Source: Achatina immaculata (taxonomy: Eukaryota; Mollusca; Gastropoda; Stylommatophora; Achatinidae). From it: a stretch of DNA of 64,000 nt. Of the stretch, positions 53,395-63,980 are shown in pieces. A program made the translations under genes and the position numbers. Every line of letters starts with the position of its first letter. Position 1 is the stretch's first letter. The notes beneath the pieces were generated by a model. That model did no database searches. It was not told the DNA's origin and saw only the letters and a list, made by a program, of their open reading frames with translations. Location: positions 42,544,268-42,608,267 of the forward strand of contig CM019699.1 in NCBI GenBank assembly GCA_009760885.1. Reading direction: 5' to 3'.

Positions 53395-54240
53395 TACAGA
53401 GAGAGCTGCAGACAATGTAGATCAGCAGACAATGTAGATCAGCAGACAATGTACAGCAGCAGACAATGTAGAGAACCAGACAATGTAGAGAAACAAATAA
53501 TGCAGAGAAGCAGACAATGTAGAGCAGCAGACAATGTTGAGCAGCCAAAAATGCTGTGCAGCAGACAATGTACAGCAGCAGATAATGTAGAGAAGCAGAC
53601 AATGTTGAGCAGCCAAAAATGCTGTGCACAATGTACAGCAGCAGATAATGTAGAGAAGCAGACAATGTACAGAGAAGCAGACAATGTACAGCAGTAAACA
53701 ATGTTGAGCAGCAGACAGTGTACAGCAGCAAACAATGTTAGCAGCAGACAATGTACAGCAGCAAACAATGTTAGCAGCAGACAATGTACAGCAGCAAACA
53801 ATGTTAGCAGCAGACAGTGTACAGCAGCAAACAATGTTAGCAGCAAACAATGTTAGCAGCAGACAATGTACAGCAGCAAACAATGTTAGCAGCAGACAAT
53901 GTACAGCAGTAAACAATGTTGAGCAGCAGACAATGTAGAGATGCAGACAAATGTACAGTAGCAAATAATGCAGAGAAGCAGACAACAATGTAGAGAAGCA
54001 AACAATGTACAGCAGCAGACATTATTGAGCAGCAGACAATGTACAGCAGCAGACAATGTAGAGAAGCAGACAATGTACAGCAGCAAATAATGTAGAGAAG
54101 CAGACAATGTACAGCAGCAGACAATAAAGAGAAGCAGATAATGTACAGCAGCAAATAATGAAGAGAAGCAGACAATATACAGAGAAGCACACAATGGCGA
54201 GCAGCAGACAATGTTGAGCAGCAGACAATGTAGAGCACCA
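53395..54240. repeat. 14-16 bp purine-rich tandem array
   Basis: Irregular array of AGCAGCAGACAATGTACAGC and AGCAGACAATGTAGAGA units, with higher-order pairs such as CAGCAAACAATGTTAG at 53720-53900. Confidence 0.95.
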
Positions 54241-54244
54241 TAGA

Positions 54245-55440
54245 GTATTAGAGATTATGCTGTTTTAATTTCATTCAATGTAATTTCATATAGGTTGACA
54301 TGTAGTTGTGAGATTGGTAAGTCAGTTTCAAGGTTTATCAATTCATTTAGGTGTGGTCAATTAAGTATTTCTTGGAAGTGTTTGGCCCATCTTTGCTTTT
54401 GGTCTTTACTTGATGTTAATAAGTTTCCAGTTTTGCTAAAGATTGGTCTTTCTTTAGATGTAATAGTACCTGTTAGCCTCTTTTGTATGTTATATAGAGT
54501 TTTGCTGTCTCCTGTTTTTGCTGCTTTCTCTGCCTCTTTTGCCATATTGTCTATATGTATTCTTTTTTATCTCTTCTAACTGAATGTTTTACTTTATTGT
54601 CTATTTCTCTGAATGTTGCTTTTGCAAAATCTTTTCCAAGATCTGTCTTTACATTCAACATGGCTAATTTGGCTACCTGTCTTTCATGTATGTACTTCTA
54701 CGTGTTTTCCGAAATCCATGCTTTTCTACTTGTTTTATGCAGCCCAGCATTTGCTTTTGATATTGCGATTATGGATGTGCTGTAAGAATTTCATAATTCA
54801 TCTATATCTATCTCCTCTACCTCACTGAGTCTTATGACATGATTGGTAAGTTCCTGATTAAAATTACTGTTAGTATTTTCTTCCTATAGGCTGTGGCTGT
54901 TGATCTTTCTGAGTATTGATTTCTTGTGTTGGCTTTTCAGTTTCAGTCTTATTTTCCCTACACACAGATTGTGATCACTGTTGACATCTGCACCCCTATA
55001 TGCTCTTACATCCATCAGAGATGTTCTGAATTGCTTTCTAATACAAAAATGGTCTATCTGATTTCTGGTTCCATCATCTGAGGTTATCCATGTTGTTTTA
55101 TGTATCTCTTTGTGTGGAAATAATGTTCCTTCAACGACCATGCCCTTTGTTAAACAATAGTTCAATTAATCTTTCTCCATTCAGGTTTATCATATCAATT
55201 CCTTCTTTCCTCATTACTTTTTCAGCGTCAGTGTTATCTTTCCCTACCCTGACATTGATGTCTCCAATGACAATTAGGATGTTGTGTTTAGGGACTTTTC
55301 TTGCTTCTATATCTTTATATGTCAATGATGAACACTTGTAGCTGTGTATAACTGTCCTTTTATCTCAGAAGATGATTCTGAACCAGGTAGGTATCAGCTG
55401 TTTGTGGCATTCACTGAGAATCCCTCTGCTGATGTGATTA
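54245..55440 (-). pseudogene. RTE-like LINE, endonuclease half, decayed
   Basis: Minus-strand copy of the 18347-20590 family that keeps what that copy lacks. AP endonuclease: LIVIGDINVRVGKDN (55280-55235), ERLIELLFNKG, then TTWITSDDGTRNQIDHFCI and DVNSDHNLCVGKIRLKLKSQ (55100-54930), with the D-x-N, N-Q-I-D-H and S-D-H catalytic blocks visible. Continues into the linker with MAKEAEKAAKTGDSKTLYNI and RLTGTITSKERPIFSKTGNL. Truncated on the RT side at about 54245. Confidence 0.88.
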
Positions 55441-55499
55441 TCTAATGTATCCATATTTGTTTTTCATAATCAGTCATGAACAACTTATCATGTTTGTGT

Positions 55500-55985
55500 G
55501 ATGTAATCAACCACAGTAATCAACAACAACAAAAAATGATTGAGTGGCAAACAACCAAAGTAAACAACAAACTATGATTGTATGACATAAACAACCAAAT
55601 TCTACCACAAACTATGATTATGTGACATAAACAATGAAATTCAACAACAAACTATTATTATGTGACATAAACAACCAAATTGTACCACAAACTATGATTA
55701 TGTGACATAAACAACCAAATTCAACAACAAACTATTATTATGTGACATAAACAACCAAATTCAACAACAAACTATGATTATGTGACATAACCAAACTGAA
55801 GAATGAATGAGTATGTGACATAACCAAACTGAAGAATGAATGAGTATGTGATATAACCAAATTCAATAACAAACTATGAGTATGTGACATAAACAACCAA
55901 ATTCAACAACAAACTATGATTATGTGACATAAACAATTAAATTCAACAACAAACTATGATTATGTGACATAACCAAATTGAAGAA
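55500..55985. repeat. ~40-bp minisatellite
   Basis: About eleven units with ACAAACTATGATTATGTGAC and ATAAACAACCAAATTCAAC; three shortened units with GAAGAATGAATGAGTATGTG sit at 55795-55850. Confidence 0.95.
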
Positions 55986-56959
55986 TGAAGAAATGACCTA
56001 GAACTAAGAAACTTATATTCTCCTGAACTTGGTACATTCTTTCTCAAGTTTCTTATAACCTTTCCATTGAAAAAAAAAAACAAACATGTGGTCACTGAAA
56101 TAACTGTTGTGTTGCGGCTGCACCTCTGAAACATTTGAAAATGTCCTCCCTCTAAAATACACTTTTAGGCTGGGAAACAGGAAGCAGCCAGACAGAGCTT
56201 GCCTCACTGTTTTTCTTTCACTTCATCGCTTAATCAGCACAGCAAGTTAGAGCAGTATTCTGCATGAACTGTTTGCCCTTCAAAAGACAGTCAATCATCA
56301 AAAATACCTCCTTATCCGAATAAACAGTGCAATGACCTTTCCTGCAGACTTTTGTGTTGAATTTCTTTGGCTGTGGATAACCCAAGTACACTACTGCAAA
56401 GACTGTTGTTTAGTCTCAGGATCATAATGATTGTATTTTTTATGAATCCATAAAGAATTATTGTTTTTCTGTACATTGTAATTAATAAATCTTATTTCCA
56501 CTGACATGGTAAGCTAAATTAAGCATGCAATTGCTCCAATGAACCTAGACAGATAAACTATAGATTATCATAAACAGCAGACACACTGATAAAAGGTAAT
56601 GCTGCATGTCACATGTGACTGAATGTGATGTTGGCTGCTAAAGAAGATAAATAGATGGCAAATGAAAGTAATGCTAAAAATGCAATACTGCAAGTGGAAG
56701 CACTATTCAATTACTGATCTAACTGGTCAGTCAGTCAACTTCTGAATTCCACATTTAATGTGAGCTGTTACTAATAGAGAAAGTGTCCCATTTTTTTCAC
56801 TGGGTACTGGCATGATGAAAAAACATGCCCCATCACTAGAAATGGAAACAAAACTGGGACTTTTAAAAAATCTGTGCATACAGAAATTTTTAGCTCCAAA
56901 ATGAAGACATGTTTGCACAAGTAGGGACATATCATAGTCCTGAAATAACATACAAACAC
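55986..56959. other. unassigned AT-rich sequence
   Basis: Nearly 1 kb without a gene, array or paired ends that I can recognise. Confidence 0.5.
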
Positions 56960-58015
56960 ACTCTCTCTCTGAACCTTAAGTGCCCAGAGCACATGGGGCT
57001 TCCACAAGAGTTTTCCACAAATGCCTGTCCTTTGGCTTTTTTTTCTGCTCTTGCCCAGGTGAGCCTTCTATTGCTCAACATCCTTTCTGTTGTTCTTCTC
57101 CATGTCTCTTTTGGTCTATCCTTACTTCTGTTCCCCTGTGGTGTCCATCTTAGTGCTATTTTTGGTAGTGAGTTGTCAGTCATTCGGAGCACATGTCCCA
57201 ACCATTGCCCACATCTTTCCTCAATAATTGCTGTCAGTGGCTTCATCTGTATTTTTGCCAACAAGATGTTATTTCTTATAGTGTTTGGCCAAAATATTTT
57301 TCTAATTCTTCATAAACATTTAGTCTGGAAAGAATTCAACTTTCATTTCTATGGTTTTGGTGATTTTCCAGCATTCACTTCCATAGAGTTGTACACTTAG
57401 AACATTAAATATCCTGATTGTCATATTTATGCTTAGTTTTTTTGATTTCCATATATTCTGTAGCATTGCAAAAGCCTGGTTTGCTCTAGTAAGTCTGCTG
57501 TTGATGTCCTCTGTGCTGTCTCCATTTTCTACTACTCTGCTGCCAAGGTATACAAATTCGTTGACCTCCTCCAATAACTTGCCATCTACTCTGAGTACAT
57601 TTCTGTTGTTCACATTTTGCTTCATTAACTTTGTCTTTCCTACGTTGATCTTTAGTCCTATGTTGTTTGCATTCTGAGTTAGCTTGTTTATTTTATCTTG
57701 CATATCTTTGTGGCTGCTTGATAGTATACAAATGTCATCTGCAAAGTCAAGATCCTCCAGCACTGTGTCAAGGGTCCATTGTAATCCTCTGTGTTTGTCT
57801 GACGTTGCCTCCTTCATTAACCAGTCTACTGTCAAGATAAATAATGTTGGTGATAGTACACATCCCTGCTTCACTCCTGTTTGTACCCTAAAGCTGCTGG
57901 AGGTATGTTCTCCACATATCACTTTGCACTGAAAACCCTCGTATAGGGCTTTGATTACATTCACTATCTTATGGGGGAGGCCATGCCATCTTAGGATTTT
58001 CCACAAACACAGCAA
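56960..58015 (-). pseudogene. RTE-like LINE (second family), 5'-truncated
   Basis: Minus-strand RT part: KILRWHGLPHKIVNVIKALY, FRVQTGVKQGCVLSPTLFIL, LDFADDICILSSSHKDMQDK (catalytic pair near 57735), INVGKTKLM, EFVYLGSRVVENGDSTEDIN, then after a frameshift near 57330 GQWLGHVLRMTDNSLPKIAL and RSKDRPKETWRR. Ends in a (GA)n/(CT)n tract at 56960. Homologous to 25225-25830. The array at 58016 begins where it is truncated. Confidence 0.88.
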
Positions 58016-58420
58016 CCTACAAATGTCTTTGTTGTGACTGATGTAAGGACACAACAATGTTTGTGTTATAACTGATATAAAGACACAACAAATGACTGTG
58101 TTATGACTGATATAAAGACACAACAAATAACTGTGCTATGACTGATATAAAGACACAACAAATGGCATTTGTATTATAACTGATATAAAGACACAACAAA
58201 TGACATTTATGTTATGACTGATATAAGGACACAACAAATGATGTTTGTATAATGACTAATATAAAGACAACAAATGACATGTGTGTTATGACTGACATAA
58301 AGACAACAATGTCTTATGGCTGATATACAGCCACAACACTGTTTGTGTTATGACTGATACAAAGACACAACAAACAATATCTTATGACTGATACAAAGAC
58401 ACAACAAACGTTTTTGTTGA
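58016..58420. repeat. ~35-bp minisatellite
   Basis: About eleven units with TTATGACTGATATAAAGACA and CAACAAATGAC. Confidence 0.94.
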
Positions 58421-58885
58421 AGTCTATTGGCACCGCCCACAACTCAATCAATTTATATTCCATTTTAAATTAAGCCTTCATACACTTCTCTACAAAAAAA
58501 AAACGATGCGATTTCTATCTTAATTATGGCGTAGAAAGTCAGTGTTTGTTCTAACTTAATTAGGGTGTAGAAAGTCAGTGTTTGTCTTACCTACAAGTGC
58601 AGAAACTGACAGTCACCTGACGATAGTAAAGATACAGCGGAACTTCTTGTGATGATTAAAAATATCAACTAGATTTAAAGTATCAAATATTCCACTATTG
58701 GAAGCGAAATAATCTATTAAGATAATTTATAATATTTTTACATCCTCTAAAAATGTCACATATGTAATTTCATAAAATTTATAGTTTATTTTAAAATCTA
58801 ATTTTCGCCGTATATTGTTTAATCTTCTTTGTCCTTTTTCTTTATTATTTTGTTGCATAAATTTTTATTTGCATGTCTGTACAGA
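58421..58885. other. unassigned AT-rich sequence
   Basis: Contains a 30-bp duplicated block (TAGAAAGTCAGTGTTTG at 58530 and 58568); nothing else. Confidence 0.5.
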
Positions 58886-58896
58886 ATGGAGGCTAA

Positions 58897-59064
58897 AGTG
58901 TGAGAACACAATTTTGTAGATATTAGACCTCGAAAAAAATTGTAGACAAAGCACTTTTAGTGAGATGTGAGAGAAAGAAAAATCACAAGAGAATTACCTG
59001 GGACGAGCAGCCGTCTAGCTACGAGAGAACAGCGTACTATCGACTTAGCCAACTAGCACCCCAT
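58897..59064 (-). mobile_element. tRNA-derived SINE with 11-bp target duplication
   Basis: Flanked by ATGGAGGCTAA at 58886-58896 and 59065-59075. Minus strand starts GGGGTGCTAGTTGGCTAAGT, defining the true SINE 5' end. The B box region present in the copies at 33-35 kb is deleted here. It continues into AATTCTCTTGTGATTTTTCT and ends near CTCACACT. Confidence 0.88.
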
Positions 59065-59254
59065 ATGGAGGCTAAGGTTCAAAGGTTAAAAAAATCAGAC
59101 TATGGCTTCACTGCATCCACGACAACACCATATATGTTTATCCGCACGCCGCAGAATCCATCCAAGAGTATGTTAGCTAATAGTTCCCGTCAAGTCTTGG
59201 TTCTTTACGATGCGTTTTCTGCAACACAGTTCTATTTTCTTGCCAACTCCCTTA

Positions 59255-59510
59255 ATTTGTCCTAGCTCCAACAATCACATCACAATTACCAATTACATTG
59301 TTCTTCAGTTCTCGCATTTCATTTTCCCGCAGTCTGTTCAATGTAGCCTTAGCAATGTCCCCTTTGTCCATTCTCAGCCTGCCATTTATGTCACCCTGTT
59401 CAGCAAGTCTGTCTGCTACATCATTGCCATGTACTCCTGCATGCCCTGAACAATAAAGCCATGTTAGACTCCTCATAGTTGACTGGCGAACCCATTTTTT
59501 TTTCTCTATT
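59255..59510 (-). pseudogene. LINE RNase H fragment
   Basis: Minus-strand codons give SLTWLYCSGHAGVHGNDVAD, RLAEQGDINGRLRMDKGDIA and NRLRENEMRE: last RNase H block plus downstream sequence of an RNase H-bearing LINE, of a type different from those at 42-44 kb. Confidence 0.75.
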
Positions 59511-59725
59511 TTCTTGTTTCTTTTTCCTAGCACCCCCTCCCTATCGGCACCTTCTCTTCTTCTCTGGCGACCTTATAGGTATTTATAAGGTCTTGTCCTA
59601 TTTACCAGTTTCACATTTTCTCCCTTCAGGTGTTTATATTCTTCATTCATTATCTCTCCGCTACCCCCTCCCTCCGACACCTTCTCCTATAGCGGCTATC
59701 ATGTTTCTACTGCCCTTCCCCCACC

Positions 59726-59807
<82 letters not shown>

Positions 59808-60162
59808 ACCTCTTCTTTACGACTGGCTCTATCGGCTTATCCTTTGTGTGGCCCCGCGTGGTCTAAATGCCTCGTCCAGTGGACACACATTTCTCTGCAT
59901 TTCCTACTTCTGGAGGAGGCCATACTAAGATAAGTTTTTCATTTAGTTATAAGTTTTTTGTCTCGTTTCTGTATGTAATCCTCGAAAAAGGCTCACACCG
60001 AAATATCGGATGTTGTATGTTTTTATTTTATACATTCTCATCTCGTTCTCATACTTTCTATTCGTCTTTTCTCACTTTACTCACTCTCTCTGCCACCTTG
60101 TAAAACTGCACCATACACCTCTATCTACATTCTTTTCGAAGCAATTTTTTTCTCACTCGTAT
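59511..60162. other. unassigned sequence with Penelope-like end motif
   Basis: Pyrimidine-rich, no gene. CGAAAAAGGCTCACACCGAA near 59985-60005 resembles the Penelope-end motif at 60460 (see findings). Confidence 0.4.
59734..59806. repeat. (CT)n(AT)n microsatellite
   Basis: About 24 bp of CT followed by about 48 bp of TA/AT dinucleotides. Confidence 0.97.
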
Positions 60163-60252
60163 GAAGTATTAAATATCACTGCTGTATCTAGACCACCAGG
60201 CAGCAGTAAGAATAAATGGTGAAACAACAACTTGGTTTGACATAAAACACTG
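60163..60252 (+). pseudogene. 90-bp fragment of the 35456-40808 LINE family
   Basis: Codons read ISLLYLDHQAAVRINGETTT and WFDIK, the RT segment found just right of the piggyBac insertion at 39851. It abuts the Penelope-associated inverted repeat. Confidence 0.8.
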
Positions 60253-60263
60253 GGCCAGACAGA

Positions 60264-60476
60264 GTAATTAAAGTCAGGCTTGGACAAATTTTGGGTGACA
60301 TGTTTGTTTAAGACATCATTCATTCACTCACACAATAATTAGTATATAAGTATACAACTATGCACGATGCACTGCAGTAAAGCTGTGATTTTAGAATCTA
60401 TAAACTAGGGAAAAAGTACGAACAGCTTTATTACTTAACGACTACAAAGTTGTGACGTTTCGGCGTGAGCCTTAAT
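60264..60476. repeat. left inverted repeat of the Penelope-like element
   Basis: About 213 bp that is inverted at 62977-63195 with few mismatches. Shared blocks include ACACAATAATTAGT, CGATGCACTGCAGTAAA, AACAGCTTTATTACTTAACG and GTGACGTTTCGGCGTGAGCC. Confidence 0.9.
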
Positions 60477-60897
60477 CATACAAAAACATACAGGGCGAAG
60501 AAATAGGGAGGGGGAGATAAACTATAGATTCACATGAATAATATTTTTTTTAAAATTTTTTTTAATTCAATAGACTACTTAGCTGTAAAATGTAAGATGT
60601 GGCTTGTCCGGCGGTATGCGTCAGAAATGGATTTAGTAGAACGTTGAGACTATTTAAATGGAGATCCGTGATATGTGGTCGGTGGGTTGTAGCTGGGGGT
60701 GGTGGATGGGGAACCGTGGAGGGGAGAGAGAGTGATATAATGTTGACTTTGCTGGGAGAAGGTGAAATAGATGATTAGGGAAGAGGGGTTGCAAAGTGAT
60801 GTTGTAAGGAGGTTTGACAAGAAAAAAATGGGGTGAGGCTCAGTGGAGATGTACTATAATGATTGAAGAGAATGTTAAATGTAGCTGAACAGCGAGT
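60477..60897 (-). other. Penelope-like element 3' untranslated part
   Basis: G-rich on the plus strand, no coding signal; lies between the ORF stop and the inverted repeat. Confidence 0.55.
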
Positions 60898-62029
60898 TTA
60901 ACCCGTGTGGCTCCATCGTCTCATAATTTTGAATGCAGCGATTCTCAAGTGCCAGGCGGCTTGTGTCATCTGCGTGACATTTTTTTTTAAGCCTGTTACC
61001 AGAAAATCATATTTGCCTCTGTGGTTGGAGCCATTGAAATGATTTGGGACTGGCTTCGAAGCATGCTGGGCGATGTCGTACAGATTTTTTTGCATGCGGT
61101 CCCCTAATCTGAGGCCAGTCTCACCAATATACGTTATCCTGCATCTTTTGCAAACGATGACATATATCACATTACGGGACTCGCATGTGAATCCCTCATG
61201 AAGAGTGAGGATAGTTTTCGGAAAGGTGATCATTTTCATTTCCCAGACTACCGGCCAGGTAACGCAGCGGGGGCGGTTACATTTTCTGGTGCCAACATAT
61301 GTAAGGCTCTGCTTCAAGTGGCTGTGAACGAGGATGTCCTTAAGGTTTGGCTCACGTTTGTATGCCAACAGGGGTGGATCAGAGAAAATGTCACGAGTGT
61401 CGGGGTCGAGTTGGATTAGCGGCAGATGATGATAAAGAATTTTCTTAACCATCTGATCATGCGGGTGGAAAGGCAGTACTAACTTAACTCTGTCTGATGG
61501 AGTAACAGGCTTTTTCCTGAATACTTCTTTGTGGCTCACTAGTTGGATACGGTTGACAGCTTCACGAAGGACCATTTCTGGGTAGTGGCGATGACGGAAA
61601 AATTCTAATAACTTGTTGGACTGATCTATAAAGTCCAAATTATCCTGACATATGTGGCGAAGACGGAGGAGTTGATACTATGGGATGGAGTTCTTACAGG
61701 CTTCAGGATGGGAGGAGGTGTAAAGCAAATAGATGTGGCTGTCGGTGGGCTTGTAAAATACAGAGGTGACAAGCATGTTTGTGCCACTAGAAATTTTAAT
61801 GTCTAAAAAGATGACAGACTTGTCAGAAATTTCATAAGTGAATTTTATGTTATTATTGAGTGAGTTGGCGAATTCAATAAACTTTTTTAGCTCTTCCTGT
61901 GGCATATTTGTGACTCTAATGCCATCATCGATGTACCTTTTTTTTTAGAATTCTGGAAGTCTGGCAGTGTAGGTTTCCCATAATTTGACTTCCAGAAAAC
62001 CCATAAATAGACATGCATAACTAGACCCA
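60898..62029 (-). pseudogene. Penelope-like element ORF (RT end plus GIY-YIG nuclease)
   Basis: One frame on the minus strand interrupted by two stops (TAA at 61945-61947, TAG at 61678-61680). It begins inside RT: SSYACLFMGFLEVKLWE, then RYIDDG with the catalytic Asp pair (61927-61940), FLDIKI, FYKPTDSHIYLLYTSSHPEA, LRLRHICQDNLDFIDQ, and then the C-terminal nuclease with FTCESRNVIYVIVCKRC and RITYIGETGLRLGDRM (GIY-YIG signature, 61155-61100). The end is RRWSHTG-stop. Penelope-like elements pair an RT with this endonuclease, unlike all other LINEs here. The N-terminal half of RT is missing; an RTE-like insertion sits at the break. Confidence 0.92.
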
Positions 62030-62960
62030 ACGTGAAACAAGGATGTATACTGTCTCCTTTACTTTTTGGGATTACAATAGACTTCATAATGAAAAAATGC
62101 TGCACAGGTAACACAGGTATTGACTGGGTACATGGGACCCAACTAGAAGATCTTGATTTTGCTGATGACATAACTCTTATCAGTAATAATGTGAATTCCA
62201 TGCAAGAAAAAACAGATAGCCTATCTTCACTGGCTAGCAAAATAGGACTTGAAATTAACAAGGACAAAACAAAAATAATGAAAATTCCCATCAATCAAAA
62301 TGGAAAAATACACATAGAAGGGACAGATATTGAAGAAGTCAATCAATTTGCATACCTTGGCAGCTACATAGACCAGGATGGTGACACTAGAAAGGAAGTT
62401 AGGATCAGAATTGCAAAAGCAGCATCAATCTTCAAGAATCTTGAGAACATATGGAATTCAAAAGTTATAAGCACAAAAACCAAGTTAAGACTATTCAATT
62501 CAAATGTAATATCCACCCTCATTTATGCATGCGAAAGCTGGAAAACAACTAAAGAAATAGAAAAGAAATTAGACTCTTTTGAAAACAAATGCCTAAGGAA
62601 AATACTCGGCATCAAGTGGAATGAATTCAAGAACAATGCAGAGATAAGACAGATGACTGAACAACAACCAGTCTCACGGGTGATCAGGAAAAGGAGATGG
62701 ACATATGTTGGCCACTTGATGAGAAGAAATGAGCAGAGAATCCCAAAACAAGCTATCAAGTGGAACACAACAGGCCGAAGAAAAAGGGGCAGACCGCGTG
62801 AAACTCTGAAGAGAACATTATTAAGAGAGGCCAAGTTAACAGGCATAAAATCCTTTGATGAGGTTGAAAGACTCGCCGAAGACAGGAAAAATTGGCGAAC
62901 TACTTTGCGAGCCCTATGTGACGTCTAACGGCACGGGAAGGATATAAGATATAAGATAAG
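62030..62960 (+). mobile_element. RTE-like LINE, 931-bp young insertion
   Basis: 5'-truncated copy starting in the G-V-K-Q-G-C block of RT and ending with ACGGCACGGGAAGGATATAA plus tail. Flanked by the 13-bp duplication ATAACTAGACCCA (62017-62029 and 62961-62973). It is inserted between the Penelope ORF and the right inverted repeat. Confidence 0.93.
62032..62928 (+). CDS. LINE RT C-terminal ORF (truncated)
   Basis: 298 codons open to the CDV-stop end, same protein as the 18388-20577 frame apart from one noticed change (Asp to Glu in R-R-N-D/E-Q-R). Contains the catalytic DFADDITLIS but not the earlier RT blocks, so it cannot be an active enzyme. Confidence 0.85.
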   Translation: MKQGCILSPLLFGITIDFIMKKCCTGNTGIDWVHGTQLEDLDFADDITLISNNVNSMQEKTDSLSSLASKIGLEINKDKTKIMKIPINQNGKIHIEGTDIEEVNQFAYLGSYIDQDGDTRKEVRIRIAKAASIFKNLENIWNSKVISTKTKLRLFNSNVISTLIYACESWKTTKEIEKKLDSFENKCLRKILGIKWNEFKNNAEIRQMTEQQPVSRVIRKRRWTYVGHLMRRNEQRIPKQAIKWNTTGRRKRGRPRETLKRTLLREAKLTGIKSFDEVERLAEDRKNWRTTLRALCDV

Positions 62961-62976
62961 ATAACTAGACCCATTT

Positions 62977-63195
62977 TATTAAGGCTCACGCCGAAACGTC
63001 ACAACTTTGTAGTCGTTAAGTAATAAAGCTGTTCGTACTTTTTTTTCTAGTTTATAGACTCTAAAATCACAGGTTTACTGCAGTGCATCGTGTATAGTTG
63101 TATACTTTTACACTAATTATTGTGTGAATGAATGAATGGTGTCTTAAACAAACTTGTCACCCAAAATTTTGCCCAACCCTGACTTTAATTAATCT
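62977..63195. repeat. right inverted repeat of the Penelope-like element
   Basis: Inverted copy of 60264-60476; begins ATTAAGGCTCACGCCGAAAC. Directly follows the target duplication of the RTE-like insertion. Confidence 0.9.
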
Positions 63196-63980
63196 AGACG
63201 GGCTACCTACGCATTTCAGGAGCTTACTGACCAAAAGTTTCATGTGACCTTTTTTTTTTTTATTTAGAAACGTACGTAGACAGGTAACAATAAACAAGGG
63301 CCTAACTCTGAGGGCCTAACTCTGACTATCTTCACTATAATATCGATTATATCCCTTCAACTATAGTAAGCTAACTATCAGAAAACACTACACTATTGTA
63401 TCTTTTCATGAGGGCTCTGGAACCGTTTATTTCCCCTCCTTTAGTACAATATGGGCATGGATTTGTCATTTACTTTAAATTTAATGGAGGATAAGTGGGA
63501 AGGAAGGAGATATGATAATTTTTTTAGTGCATCTTGCTCTGTGTGATAGTGATATTGCAACCAGGCATATTGCTTTGTAGTGTTTATAGTTCATGTACAG
63601 ATAACTGCAGCTATCGCCTCTCACATCTAGGCGAGCGTGGCTGACATCAGAGGTGGGCCATGCCGGACTTTCTAACAAGGAAGAGGCCAAAAAGTGGTCT
63701 ATATATTTTTAATCCATTTTTAGTGTTTTTATCTGTTGTGGGTTTTTTAAAATGTGATCTTTGAAAAGGGCTTTTGCCAAAATATCTGATTGTTGTATGT
63801 CCTTCATTTCTGTAATCATCTTGCTTTCTGCCATTCTTGTTTCTGCCCACTTTCTTCACTCGTTCTATCTTTTTTTTTTTGTTTTTGTTTTTGTAAAACT
63901 TAGGCAGAATAACACTAAAGTCACTCCTGCCTGGAATGATTCGTACCTGCTACACCGGCAGTTCGCTGAGTAAGTATCAA
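63196..63980. other. unassigned sequence
   Basis: No gene. A duplicated CCTAACTCTGAGGG at 63300-63320 and a Penelope-end-like stretch AAAAGGGCTTTTGCCAAAAT at 63763-63783 are the only items noticed. Confidence 0.5.

Noticed and set aside
53315..54241. Minus-strand frames rich in LLLYIVC repeats
   Set aside because: Low-complexity translation of the 14-16 bp purine-rich array.
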